DNA of 64,000 bases, from contig DASXGX010000137.1 in the NCBI GenBank assembly GCA_036488815.1, forward strand, positions 1 to 64,000, read 5' to 3'. Position 1 is the first letter of the stretch. Each line of letters starts with the position of its first letter. The notes under the pieces are model-generated. The model was not told the DNA's origin. It saw nothing but the letters and a program-made list of their open reading frames with translations, and searched no databases. A program made the position numbers and the translations under genes. Shown in pieces: positions 39,729-51,369 of the stretch. The DNA comes from Roseiarcus sp036488815. Lineage in GTDB: Bacteria; Pseudomonadota; Alphaproteobacteria; Rhizobiales; Beijerinckiaceae.

Positions 39729-40202
39729 CTAAAATTCGGCGATCGAGCTCGGATCGGCCAGCTTGTGCAGGCGGTCGGCGGCCGCCTGGGCGAAGCGGAG
39801 CATGACTGCGCGGCGGGTCGCCGGCGCGATCGCGCGCGGCGGCGCTTCGCGCAGGATCTCGGCGCCGTAGGCGTCCGCGACGATCAGGCCGGTCTCCTCG
39901 GGGATGATCTCGGCCGGCATTTCCGCAGGGATTGCGAAATAGAGGCGGTCGCAATGGGCGGCGTAATCGCGCCACTTGCGATCGGCGCGAAAGTCGGCGA
40001 CCGACGATTTGATCTCGACGATCAGCAACACGCCGTCGCCGTTGAGCGCGACGACGTCGGCGCGGCGGCCGTGGAGCAAGGGCAGTTCCGTCACCGTCGA
40101 ATAGCCGCGCGCTCGCAACAGCCGGCGGACGCCGCGCGCAATGACGAGCGCGGTCTCGGATTGGCGGCCGTCGGACAAGACGCTCGGCGGCCCGATGGGC
40201 AT
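39729..40202 (-). CDS. mmcB: MmcB-family DNA repair protein
   Basis: A 157-residue PD-(D/E)xK-type protein. It has RRADVVAL and LLIVEIKSSVADFRADRKWRDY, the likely nuclease active site, then GLIVADAYGAEILREAP. In Caulobacter MmcB is an SOS-linked factor in mitomycin C resistance. The gene begins one base before the GMC oxidoreductase stop ends, with GGGG seven bases upstream, so it is cotranscribed with the dpp block. No LexA box was looked for inside that upstream gene. It ends the block. Confidence 0.9.
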   Translation of the reverse strand: MPIGPPSVLSDGRQSETALVIARGVRRLLRARGYSTVTELPLLHGRRADVVALNGDGVLLIVEIKSSVADFRADRKWRDYAAHCDRLYFAIPAEMPAEIIPEETGLIVADAYGAEILREAPPRAIAPATRRAVMLRFAQAAADRLHKLADPSSIAEF

Positions 40203-40203
40203 C

Positions 40204-41816
40204 TCAGCGCCCCCTCGTATCGGCCAGAATCATCGCCGCCGCCTTTTCGGCGATCATCAGGGTGGGCGAATTGGTGTTGCCGGAGGTGATGCGCGGCATC
40301 GCCGAGGCGTCGGCGACGCGCAAGCCTTCGAGGCCGCGCACCCGCAGCCGCGCGTCGACGACCGCGGCCGGATCGTCCTCGCGGCCCATTTTGGCGGTGC
40401 CGACGGGGTGGAAGATGGTCGTGCCGATCTCCCCCGCCGCCTTCGCGAGCTCGGCCTCGCTCTGCGCCGCAACTCCCGGTCGCAGCTCGTCCGGCCGATA
40501 GCGGGCGAGCGCCGGCGCCGCGGCGATGCGGCGGGCGAGCCGGATCGAATCCGCCGCCACGCGAAGGTCCTGTTCCGACGAGAGATAATTCGGCTGGATG
40601 ACCGGCGCGAGGCGGGGATCTGGGCTCGCGGCGTGGATCGATCCACAACTCGTCGGCCGCAAGTTGCACACGCTGAGGGTCATGGCGGGAAATGGGTGCA
40701 GCGGCTCGCCGAACTTCTCGAGGGAAAGCGGCTGGACGTGGAACTCGACATTGGCGGTCGCGAAGTCCGGCGAGGTCCTGGCGAAGATGCCGAGCTGCGA
40801 GGGCGCCATGGTCATCGGGCCGCGCCGCCGCACGGCATAGTCGAGCGCCATGCCGGCGCGGCGCCAGAGCGAGCGATGGTCGGCGTTGAGGGTGCGTGCG
40901 CCCGAGATGCGAAAAATGGTGCGCAGTTGCAGGTGATCCTGCAGGTTCTCGCCGACCCCTGGCAGCGCATGGATGATCTCCCGCCCGAGCCGGCCGACGA
41001 CGTCGGGACGGCCGACGCCCGAGAGTTCGAGCAGATGGGGCGTGCCGATCGCCCCGGCGGCGAGCACGACCTCGCCGCGGGCGCGCGCTTCGACGATGTC
41101 CCCGCCGTGCGCATAGCGCAGGCCGACCGCCCGCCGCCCCTCGAAGATGAGGCTCTCCGCATGGGCCTGCGTGACGAGGCGCAAATTGGGTCGATTGAGC
41201 GCCGGCTTCAGGAAGCCGCGCGCCGCGCTCCAACGGCGGCCGAGGCGCTGATTGACCTCGAAATAATCCGAGCCCTCGTTGTCGCCGCGGTTGAAGTCGT
41301 TCACCTTGGGAATGCCGATCTCGGCCGCGGCATCGCGCACCGCGTCGAGGATCGGCCAGGCGACGCGCGGGCGCTCGACCCGCCACTCGCCGCCCGCGCC
41401 GTGCAATTCGCTGGCGCCGCCGTGGTGGTCCTCGTGTTGCAGGAAGAACGGCAGCACGTCGTCCCAGCCCCAGCCCGCGAGGCCGAGCTGGCGCCAGCCG
41501 TCATAATCGGCGGCCTGGCCGCGCATGTAGATCATGCCGTTGATCGCCGACGAGCCGCCGATCACGCGGCCCCTGGGATAGGCGATCGAGCGGCCGTTGA
41601 GGCCGGGCTCGCTGGCGGTCGTGAAGCACCAGTCGGCGCGCGGATTGCCGATCGCGTAGAGATAGCCGACCGGGATGTGCAGCCAGATCCAATTGTCGCG
41701 GCGGCCGGCCTCGATGAGCAGCACGCGATTGCGGGGATCGGCCGAGAGCCGGTTGGCGAGCAGACAGCCGGCCGAGCCGGCGCCGACGACGATGTAATCG
41801 TAAGTTTCGCTGGTCG

Positions 41817-41820
<4 letters not shown>
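40204..41820 (-). CDS. GMC-family FAD oxidoreductase (choline/alcohol dehydrogenase type)
   Basis: A 538-residue flavoprotein. FAD-binding VVGAGSAGCLLANRLS near the N-terminus, GRVIGGSSAINGMIYMRGQ, and the catalytic region IFHPVGTAKMG with SGNTNSPTLMIAEKA (His and Asn) at the C-terminus. It oxidises an alcohol, choline or polyol; the substrate is unknown. It overlaps the dppF stop by four bases (ATGA), so it is coupled to the peptide importer. mmcB follows. Confidence 0.92.
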
Positions 41821-42775
<955 letters not shown>

Positions 42776-42779
<4 letters not shown>

Positions 42780-43777
42780 GCCGAGGCCTCGCTGCCGACG
42801 GACACGGCGGTCGGCGCGCCGCGCAGCAGCGGCGTATAGCAGCGCGCGCGCCCGAGCTCCTTCGAGGCAGGCTGCGGCGGCGCAACGCGACACGCCGCGA
42901 AAGCGAACGCGCAGCGCGGCTCGAACAGGCATCCGCGCGGGCGATCGAACTGGCCGGGAACGACGCCGGGAATGGCGGGCAGCCGGCGCTGCGTCGCGCG
43001 CTCCGGCAAAGCGGCGAGCAACGCCGCCGTATAGGGATGATGCGGATCGGCGAAGAGTTCGCGCGTGCCGTTCGCCTCGACCTGCTGGCCGGCGTATTGG
43101 ACGATGACGCGGTCGGCCGTCTCCGCCACGACGCCCATGTCGTGGGTGATCAGCACCAGCCCCATGCCGTTCTGCTTGCGCAGCGACATCAGGAGATCGA
43201 GGATCTGCGCCTGGATCGTCACGTCGAGCGCGGTCGTCGGCTCGTCGGCGATCAGCAGCTTGGGCCGGCACGCCAACGCCATCGCGATCATCACGCGCTG
43301 GCTCATGCCGCCCGAAAGCTGGTGGGGAAAGGCCGAGACGCGGCGGTGAGGATCGGGAATGCCGACCTCCTCGAGCAGTTCGACGACCCGTTTCGCCCGC
43401 GCGCGCCGATCGAGATGAAGATGGGTCTTCAGCGCCTCGCCGATCTGGAACCCGACCGTGAAGCTCGGATTGAGCGAGGACATCGGCTCCTGGAAGATCA
43501 TCGCGAGATCGCGTCCGGCGATGCGGCGCCGCTCCTTCGGCCGCATCGTCAGCAAGTCGGCGCCGTCGAACGCCATCCGGTCGGCGCTGACGCGCGCCGT
43601 CGGCGGCAGCAGCCCCATCACCGCGAGCATCGCCACCGACTTGCCGGACCCCGATTCGCCCACGATCGCGAGCACTTCGTCACGATCGACCGTCACGTCG
43701 ACCCGGTCGACGGCGGCGAAGGCGCCGCTGCGGGTCGCGAAGGTGACGGTGAGATTGCGGACCTCGAGCAGCGCCAC
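42776..43777 (-). CDS. dppD: Dipeptide ABC transporter ATP-binding protein DppD
   Basis: A 333-residue ATPase. Walker A GESGSGKSV, QEPMSSLNP, signature LSGGMSQRVMIAMAL, Walker B LLIADEPTTALD, THDMGVV, and a C-terminal Cys cluster (GCLFEPRCAFAFAAC). The start is a GTG with GGAG six bases upstream, two bases after the dppC stop; an upstream frame to 43936 lies inside dppC. It pairs with DppF as the heterodimeric motor. Confidence 0.94.
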
Positions 43778-43779
43778 GC

Positions 43780-44689
<910 letters not shown>

Positions 44690-44700
<11 letters not shown>

Positions 44701-45703
44701 GGCGGATGCGCGGATTGATCGCGCCATAGATGAGATCGACGAGAAGATTGACCCCGATCACCACCGCCGAGATCAGCATCACCCCGCCCTGCAGCGCCGG
44801 ATAGTCGCGCCGGCTGATCGACTCGATCAGCCATTTGCCGACGCCCGGCCAGGAGAAGATCGTCTCGGTCAGCACCGCGCCCGCCAGCAGGCTCGAGACG
44901 GACAGGCCGATCACCGTGACGACCGGCAGCAGCGCGTTGCGCAAGGCGTGGACGCCGACCACGCGGAACGGCGACAGGCCTTTCGCCCGCGCCGTGCGGA
45001 CGTAGTCCTCGCTGAGCACTTCGAGCATGGAGGACCGCGTCATGCGGGCGATGACGCCGAGCGGCACGGTGCCGAGCACGATCGAGGGCAGGATGAGATG
45101 GCGCAGCGCGTCGAGGAATGCGCCGGGCTCATTGGAGAGCAGCGCGTCGATCGTCATGAAGCCGGTCGGCTGGTCGAAATCATATTTGATGAGATCGATG
45201 CGGCCGGAGACAGGGGTCAGGCCGAGTTGGACCGACATGAACATGATCAGCAGCAGGCCCCACCAGAAGATCGGCATCGAATAGCCGAACAGCGAGATCG
45301 TCATCAGCGCCTGGTCGAAGACGCCGCCGCGCTTGACGGCGGCGGTCGCGCCGGCGGGAACGCCGATCAGAATCGCGAACAGCATCGCGCAAATCGAAAG
45401 CTCCACGGTGGCGGGAAACAGGGTGAGGAATTCGGTCAGCACCTTCTGCTGGGTGGCGAGCGAGACGCCGAAATCGCCGTGCAGCAGGCGCCAGACATAT
45501 TCGAGAAACTGGCGCCAGACCGGCTGGTCGAGGCCGAGCTCGTGGCGAAAGAACGCGAGGCGCTCCGGGCTCATGCCGTGTTCGCCTGTCCGGACCTCGA
45601 CCGGATCGCCCGGCACGAGGCGGATGGCGGCGAAGGTGACGAACATCAGGGCGAAGAACGTCGGTATCGTGAGCGCCAGACGACGAAGGAAATAGCCCAG
45701 CAT
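44690..45703 (-). CDS. dppB: Dipeptide ABC transporter permease DppB
   Basis: A 337-residue permease. N-terminal MLGYFLRRLALTIPTFFALMFVTF, PGDPVEVRTGEHGMSPER in the periplasmic loop and the EAA region with SEDYVRTARAKGLSPFRV are typical of DppB. It overlaps dppC. Upstream, the gap to dppA holds a dispersed repeat with flanking inverted arms. Confidence 0.94.
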
Positions 45704-45754
45704 GCCAATCCCAAATTCAAGCGAGCTTCGCGGCGCGCCCTCTCCACTGTCACC

Positions 45755-45843
45755 GTGTCATGCCCGCGAAAGCGGGCATCCAGGAGTCAAAGGGCGAAGG
45801 CCAGCGGCGGTTGTCTGGACCCCCGCTTTCGCGGGGGTGACAG
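45755..45843 (+). repeat. Dispersed palindromic repeat, copy 6 (full), in the dppA-dppB gap
   Basis: Both hairpins are perfect: GCCCGC-GAAA-GCGGGC and CCCCCGC-TTTC-GCGGGGG. It is enclosed by GGCGCGCCCTCTC (45732-45744) and GAGAGGGGGCGCGCC (45846-45860), an outer inverted repeat with two extra G. In the dppAB transcript it would fold into a large structure. Confidence 0.92.
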
Positions 45844-45881
45844 CAGAGAGGGGGCGCGCCGCGCGCTTCGACCAGGAAGCT

Positions 45882-47471
45882 TTACTTGACGTCGACGCCT
45901 TCGAAGGTGTGGGTGCCGAGCGGGCTCTGCTTATATCCCGTCACATTCGCGCGCGTCGCCTCATAGACGGTGGAGTGGGCGATCAGCAGCTCGGGCGCCT
46001 CGTCGTGCTCGATCTCCTGCATCCGATGGTAGAGCTTGGCGCGCTCGGCCTGATCGGACACGAGGCGCGCCTTCAGCAGCAGCTCGTCGAATTCGGCGTT
46101 GCACCATTTGGTCGGGTTGCTGTCGCCCGGCTTGCCCCCGGGACAGCCGCGCAGGAAGAAGAAGTTGTCGGGATCGCCGTTGTCGCCGGTCCAGCCGTAC
46201 TGGCCCGTAATCTGCTCGCCGTTCGCCATGCGCTTGCGATATTCGCCCCATTCATAGGTGACGAGCTTGGCGTTGACGCCGATCTTGGCGAGGTCGGCCT
46301 GCATCATTTCGCCCATGCGCTTGCCGTTGGGATTGTAGGGGCGCGACACCGGCATGTACCAGAGGTCGATGTCGAGCGGCGTCTTCACGCCCGCCTCGGC
46401 GAGCATTTGCTTGGCTTTCTCGGGGTCGTAGGGCGTCTGCGGAATGGCGCTGTCAAAGGCCCACATCGTGCTCGGGATGAGCGTGCTCGCCTTCTCGCCG
46501 GCGCCGAGATAGACCTCCTTGAGGATCGCGTCGCGGTCGATCGCCATGCTGAGCGCCTGCCGCACCTCCTTCTTGTCGAACGGCGGCTTGGCCGCGTTGA
46601 AGGCCCAGTAGGCGATGTTGAGGCCTGGCATATTGATGACCTTCAACGAAGGATCCTTCTCCATCTCGTCGAGGTCGGCCGGCCGGGGGTAGGCGTTGAT
46701 GTGGCATTCGCCCGCCTTCAGCTTGGCGTAGCGGGCCGTCGCGTCGGGCGTGATGGCATAGATCAGATCGTCGACCAGCGGCTTCTCGCCGTAAAAGTCC
46801 TTGTTCGCCTTGTAGCGGATGACCGAGTCCTTCTGGTAGGCGACGAACGAGAACGGCCCGGTGCCGACCGGAATCTGGTCGAACTGCTCGGGCGTTCCCT
46901 TCTTGATCAGGAAGTCGGCGTATTCTTTGGAGTCAATGGCGGCGAAGTCCATCGCGAGATTGGCGAGGATCGCGACGTTCGGCGTCTTCAGCTTGAAGAC
47001 CACCGTGTAATCGTCCTTCTTCTCGATCGAATCGAGCAGCGCCGGCATGTCCATGTCGTTGAAGTAGTCGTATTTGCCGCCCGACACCTTGTAGTAGGGG
47101 TTGTCCGTCTTCCATTGCCGGTCGAACGAGAACAGCACGTCGTCGGCGTTGAAGTCGCGCGTCGGCTTGAAGTCCTTCACCGAATGGAACTTCACGCCCT
47201 TGCGCAGATGGAAGGTGATCGTCTTGCCGCCGTCGGCGATGTCCCAGCTCTCGGCGAGGCCGGGTACGACCTCGGTGGTGCCGCGCTTGAACTCCGTCAG
47301 GCGGCTATAGACCGGCCGCGCGGCGTCGAAGCTGGTGCCGGTCGTGTTCAGCGCCGGCTGGAAATTCTCCGGGCTTCCCTCGGAGCAGTAGACGAGCGTC
47401 TTCGCCGAAACGGCGGTCGATCCCAGAAGCAAAGCAGCCAGCGCGAGGCCGGCGAAGGCGATGGCTTTCAT
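45882..47471 (-). CDS. dppA: Dipeptide ABC transporter substrate-binding protein DppA
   Basis: A 529-residue periplasmic family-5 binding protein. Signal peptide MKAIAFAGLALAALLLGSTAVSAK, mature start TLVYCSEGSPENFQP, and long stretches such as EFKRGTTEVVPGLAESW, MPGLNIAYWAFN and TGDNGDPDNFFF matching E. coli DppA. It binds di- and tripeptides (possibly haem, as E. coli DppA can). GGGGA lies six bases before the ATG at 47471. It heads the dpp block. Confidence 0.95.
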   Translation of the reverse strand: MKAIAFAGLALAALLLGSTAVSAKTLVYCSEGSPENFQPALNTTGTSFDAARPVYSRLTEFKRGTTEVVPGLAESWDIADGGKTITFHLRKGVKFHSVKDFKPTRDFNADDVLFSFDRQWKTDNPYYKVSGGKYDYFNDMDMPALLDSIEKKDDYTVVFKLKTPNVAILANLAMDFAAIDSKEYADFLIKKGTPEQFDQIPVGTGPFSFVAYQKDSVIRYKANKDFYGEKPLVDDLIYAITPDATARYAKLKAGECHINAYPRPADLDEMEKDPSLKVINMPGLNIAYWAFNAAKPPFDKKEVRQALSMAIDRDAILKEVYLGAGEKASTLIPSTMWAFDSAIPQTPYDPEKAKQMLAEAGVKTPLDIDLWYMPVSRPYNPNGKRMGEMMQADLAKIGVNAKLVTYEWGEYRKRMANGEQITGQYGWTGDNGDPDNFFFLRGCPGGKPGDSNPTKWCNAEFDELLLKARLVSDQAERAKLYHRMQEIEHDEAPELLIAHSTVYEATRANVTGYKQSPLGTHTFEGVDVK

Positions 47472-47589
47472 GCAAATCCCCATGCAATTCGCGCGGGCGA
47501 GCTTGCGGGGCGCCCTCTCGGGCGCTCCCGGCGCCTCCGCATGGGGCGTCATCGAAGCGCGTTTTCCGTTTCAACGCAATGGCGGCGGA

Positions 47590-49461
47590 TTACAGCCGCT
47601 CGATATGTCCTCGCGCCGCCAGCTCCGCCAGCACGCGCTCGGCGAGGGCTTCAGGGGTCGAACCTTCGGTATGCAGCACGATCTCCGCCGCTTCCGGGGC
47701 CTCGTAGGGCTGGTCGACGCCGGTGAAGTTCTTGATCTGGCCGGCGAGCGCCCGTTTGTAGAGGCCCTTCGGATCGCGCGCGATCGCCGTCTCGAGCGGC
47801 GTCTCGACATAGATTTCGATGAATTCGCCCGCCGCCGCGAGTTCGCGCGCAAGCTGGCGCTCGGCGCGGAACGGCGAAATGAACGAGGTCAGCACGATCA
47901 GCCCGGCGTCGGTCATCAGGCGCGCGACTTCGGCGATGCGGCGGATGTTCTCCACCCGGTCCGCCGCGGTGAAGCCGAGATCCTTGTTGAGCCCGTGGCG
48001 CACGTTGTCGCCGTCGAGCAAGACGGTGTGCGCCCCGCGCGCGAGAAGCCGCGCCTCGACGAGGTTGGCGATGGTCGATTTGCCGGCGCCGGAGAGGCCG
48101 GTGAACCAGAGCACCGCCGGGCGTTGGTGCTTGATCGCCGCGCGCGCCTCGCGCGTCACGGTGAGATCCTGGTGATGGATGTTGGTCGCGCGCCGCAGGC
48201 CGTGCGCGATCATGCCCGCCGCCGCCGTCTCGTTGGTGACGCGGTCGATCAGGATGAAAGCGCCCGTGTCGCGATTGTCGGCATAGGCGTCGTAGGCGAC
48301 CGGCATCGTCGTCGCGACGTTGCAGAGGCCGACCTCGTTGAGTTCGAGCGTCTTGGCGGCGAGCTTGTCGAGCGTGTTGACGTCGATGCGGTGCTTGAGC
48401 TCCGTCACCGAGGCCGGCGTCGTGCGCGAGCCGATCTTCAGGAGGTAGGAGCGGCCCGGCAGCAGCGGCTCGGCGCTCATCCAGATGAGATGCGCCGTGA
48501 ACTGGTCGGCGACCTCGGGGCGGCTGTCGGGCCGCGTCAGAACGTCGCCGCGCGCGATGTCGATCTCGTCACGAAGCGTCAGCGTCACGGCTTCGCCCGC
48601 TTGCGCCTCATCGGTCTCGCGCCCCGCGGAGAGGATCTGCGTGACGACGCTCTGGCGGCCCGAATTGGCGACGACGATGGCCTCGCCCTTGCGGATCGCG
48701 CCGCTCGGGATCGTGCCGGCGAAGCCGCGGAAGTCGAGATGCGGGCGATTGACCCATTGCACCGGCAGGCGGAACGGCGCGCCGCGCCGATCCTCGTCGA
48801 CTTCGACGCGCTCGAGATGATCGATCAGCGCGGGGCCGCCGTACCAGGGGGTGCGCGCGCTCGGGGACGAAACGTTGTCGCCCTCGCGGGCGGAGATCGG
48901 GATTGCGACGACCGACTGGAAATTCAGCGGCGCGGCGAAAGCCTCAAAATCGGCGACGATGCGCCGGAACGTCGCTTCGTCGTAGTCGACGAGATCGATC
49001 TTGTTGACCGCCAGCACGACGTGGCGAATGCCGAGCAGCGAGACGATGATCGCGTGGCGGTGCGTCTGGGTGAGCAGGCCCTTGCGCGCGTCGACCAGCA
49101 GGATCGCGACGTCGGCGTTGGAAGCGCCGGTCGCCATGTTGCGGGTATATTGCTCGTGGCCGGGCGTGTCGGCGACGATGAAGGAACGGCGCGGCGTCGC
49201 GAAATAGCGATAGGCGACGTCGATCGTGATGCCCTGCTCGCGCTCGGCTTCGAGACCGTCGACCAGCAGCGCGAAATCGATGTCGGCGCCGACGGTGCCG
49301 TGCTTTTTCGAGTCGCGTTCGAGCGCGGAGAGCTGATCGTCGAAGATGAGTTTCTGCTCATAGAGCAGGCGGCCGATCAGCGTCGATTTGCCGTCGTCGA
49401 CCGAGCCGCAGGTCAGCATGCGCAGGGTCGGCAGAGCGCCTTCGCGCAACGGTGCGGTCAT
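47590..49461 (-). CDS. cysNC: Bifunctional sulfate adenylyltransferase subunit 1 / APS kinase
   Basis: A 623-residue fusion. N-terminal CysN GTPase with GSVDDGKST, VADTPGHEQYTRN and NKIDLVD, then beta-barrel domains; C-terminal CysC APS kinase from about residue 440 with Walker A TGLSGAGKST and DGDNVRHGLNKDL. With CysD it makes APS from sulfate and ATP, then phosphorylates it to PAPS. This NodQ-like fusion is common in Rhizobiales. Its start overlaps the cysD stop (ATGA). Confidence 0.96.
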   Translation of the reverse strand: MTAPLREGALPTLRMLTCGSVDDGKSTLIGRLLYEQKLIFDDQLSALERDSKKHGTVGADIDFALLVDGLEAEREQGITIDVAYRYFATPRRSFIVADTPGHEQYTRNMATGASNADVAILLVDARKGLLTQTHRHAIIVSLLGIRHVVLAVNKIDLVDYDEATFRRIVADFEAFAAPLNFQSVVAIPISAREGDNVSSPSARTPWYGGPALIDHLERVEVDEDRRGAPFRLPVQWVNRPHLDFRGFAGTIPSGAIRKGEAIVVANSGRQSVVTQILSAGRETDEAQAGEAVTLTLRDEIDIARGDVLTRPDSRPEVADQFTAHLIWMSAEPLLPGRSYLLKIGSRTTPASVTELKHRIDVNTLDKLAAKTLELNEVGLCNVATTMPVAYDAYADNRDTGAFILIDRVTNETAAAGMIAHGLRRATNIHHQDLTVTREARAAIKHQRPAVLWFTGLSGAGKSTIANLVEARLLARGAHTVLLDGDNVRHGLNKDLGFTAADRVENIRRIAEVARLMTDAGLIVLTSFISPFRAERQLARELAAAGEFIEIYVETPLETAIARDPKGLYKRALAGQIKNFTGVDQPYEAPEAAEIVLHTEGSTPEALAERVLAELAARGHIERL

Positions 49462-50369
49462 CAGAAATACCCCTCGCGCTTCTTCTTCTCCATCGAGCCG
49501 GATTCGTCCGAATCGATCAGGCGGCCTTGGCGCTCGGAGGTCGTCGAAGCGCGCATTTCCTCGATGATCGCATCGAGCGTGTCCGCCTCGGACTCGATGG
49601 CGCCGGTCAGCGGGTAGCAGCCGAGCGTGCGGAACCGGACGCGCCGCATCTGCGGCGTTTCGCCCGGCCGCAGCGGCAGGCGGTCGTCGTCGACCATGAT
49701 GAGCGTGCCGTCGCGCTCGACGACCGGACGCTCCTTGGCGAAATAGAGGGGAACCACGGGGATGGATTCGGCGCGGATGTATTCCCAGACGTCGAGTTCG
49801 GTCCAGTTCGACAACGGGAAGACGCGCATCGACTCGCCCTCGCGAATGCGGGTGTTGTAGAGGCGCCAGAGTTCGGGACGCTGATTGCGGGGATCCCAGC
49901 TATGCGAGGCGGAGCGGTGCGAGAAGACGCGCTCCTTGGCTCGGCTCTTCTCCTCGTCGCGCCGCGCGCCGCCGAACGCCGCATCGAAGCGATACTTGTC
50001 GAGCGCCTGGCGCAGGCCCTCGGTCTTCATCACCTGGGTATGCACCTGGCTGCCGGAAGCGACCGGCGAAATGCCGCGCGCCACGCCCTCCTTGTTCACA
50101 TGGACGCGCAGATCGAGCCCCAGGCGCTCCGCGGTCTGGTCGCGGAAGGCGATCATTTCGCGGAACTTCCAGGTCGTGTCGACATGCAGCAGCGGAAACG
50201 GCGGCAGGGCTGGATAGAACGCCTTCATCGCGACGTGCAGCATCGCGCTGGAGTCCTTGCCGATCGAATATAGCATGACAGGATTGCTAAATTCGGATAC
50301 AACCTCGCGCATTATGTGAATTGCTTCCGCTTCAAGGCGCTTGAGGTGAAGGGGCAACGGATTGGCCAT
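49461..50369 (-). CDS. cysD: Sulfate adenylyltransferase subunit 2
   Basis: A 302-residue PP-loop enzyme. SIGKDSSAMLHVAMKAF is the PP-motif; RRDEEKSRAKER and the C-terminal RLIDSDESGSMEKKKREGYF are hallmarks. It adenylates sulfate with CysNC. No cysH is adjacent, so PAPS reduction is encoded elsewhere. The upstream gap to the SDR gene is 86 bases. Confidence 0.96.
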   Translation of the reverse strand: MANPLPLHLKRLEAEAIHIMREVVSEFSNPVMLYSIGKDSSAMLHVAMKAFYPALPPFPLLHVDTTWKFREMIAFRDQTAERLGLDLRVHVNKEGVARGISPVASGSQVHTQVMKTEGLRQALDKYRFDAAFGGARRDEEKSRAKERVFSHRSASHSWDPRNQRPELWRLYNTRIREGESMRVFPLSNWTELDVWEYIRAESIPVVPLYFAKERPVVERDGTLIMVDDDRLPLRPGETPQMRRVRFRTLGCYPLTGAIESEADTLDAIIEEMRASTTSERQGRLIDSDESGSMEKKKREGYF

Positions 50370-50455
50370 GGGGAAGCGTCTCGCAAGGACCTGCAGGCGC
50401 TCGCAATATAGGGATCGCAGGGGCTAATCAAGTTCGGCGGAGCGCCCGCCAGGCC

Positions 50456-51202
50456 TCAGAGCTTCGAGCCGCCGTCGACGCGGATCGTGTCGCCGGTGAT
50501 CCACCGCGCGCCGTCCGAGGCGAGGAAGGCGACCGCCCCCGCGATGTCTTCGGGCTGTGCGATCCGCTTGAAGGCCTGCATGGCGAGGGTGAACTCCCGG
50601 CCGCCGTCCGTCTTGGCGAAGCTCGACATTTCGGTCTCGACGACGCCTGGCGCGACCGCGTTGACGCGGATCCCCCGCGAACCGAGCGCGAGTGCGAAGT
50701 GCTTCACCAGCGTGTCGACGGCGCCCTTCGTGGCCGAATAGGCGGCGAGCTGGCCGACCGCCGCACGCGCGCCGAGCGAAGAGACGAGAACGACGCTGCT
50801 TCCCTCGCCGAGAATCGGCAGCAATTGCTGCACGAGAAAGAACGGCGCGCGCACGTTGACCGCGAAGAGGCGGTCGAAATCAGCGACCGTCGTCTCCTCG
50901 ATCGTCGCAGCCTTCGAGACGCCGGCATTGGCGACGAGGATGTCGAGCCGATCGCCGACGATGGCGCGAACCCGCGCGGCGAGCGCCTGCGGCGCGTCCG
51001 GCGACGAAAGATCGGCCGCCACCGCCTCCGCGCGGCCCCCGGCGTCGCGGATCGCCTTGACGACGGCCTCGGCCTCGGCGGCGCCGCGGCCGTAATGGAC
51101 GATCACCTGCGCGCCCTCTTGGGCGAGCGCCAATGCGCTGGCGCGGCCGATGCCGCGCGATGCGCCGGTGACGAGAGCAGTTTTTCCTGAAAGCGTGGTC
51201 AT
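50456..51202 (-). CDS. SDR-family NAD(P)-dependent oxidoreductase
   Basis: A 248-residue classical SDR. TGASRGIG cofactor loop, NAG motif (LVANAGVS), catalytic Ser in SSLG, YSATKGA (Tyr and Lys), and the C-terminal GDTIRVDGG. GGAG lies seven bases before the ATG. It is divergent from the LysR gene 167 bases away, which probably controls it. Substrate unknown. Confidence 0.92.
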   Translation of the reverse strand: MTTLSGKTALVTGASRGIGRASALALAQEGAQVIVHYGRGAAEAEAVVKAIRDAGGRAEAVAADLSSPDAPQALAARVRAIVGDRLDILVANAGVSKAATIEETTVADFDRLFAVNVRAPFFLVQQLLPILGEGSSVVLVSSLGARAAVGQLAAYSATKGAVDTLVKHFALALGSRGIRVNAVAPGVVETEMSSFAKTDGGREFTLAMQAFKRIAQPEDIAGAVAFLASDGARWITGDTIRVDGGSKL

Positions 51203-51369
51203 GATCGAGCTCCTCTCACCAGGACCGTCCCCCGCGATTGGGGGGATGCCGGCGGTTCGATCCGTTTCGACGAGGTCGAGACCGCCAAGGCATGTGTTTA
51301 CGCCTCACTGGCGCGGCGGAAAAAGTCTTTGTAGGATGGCCTCCATACTCCGCGGGCATGAGGTCGGTT

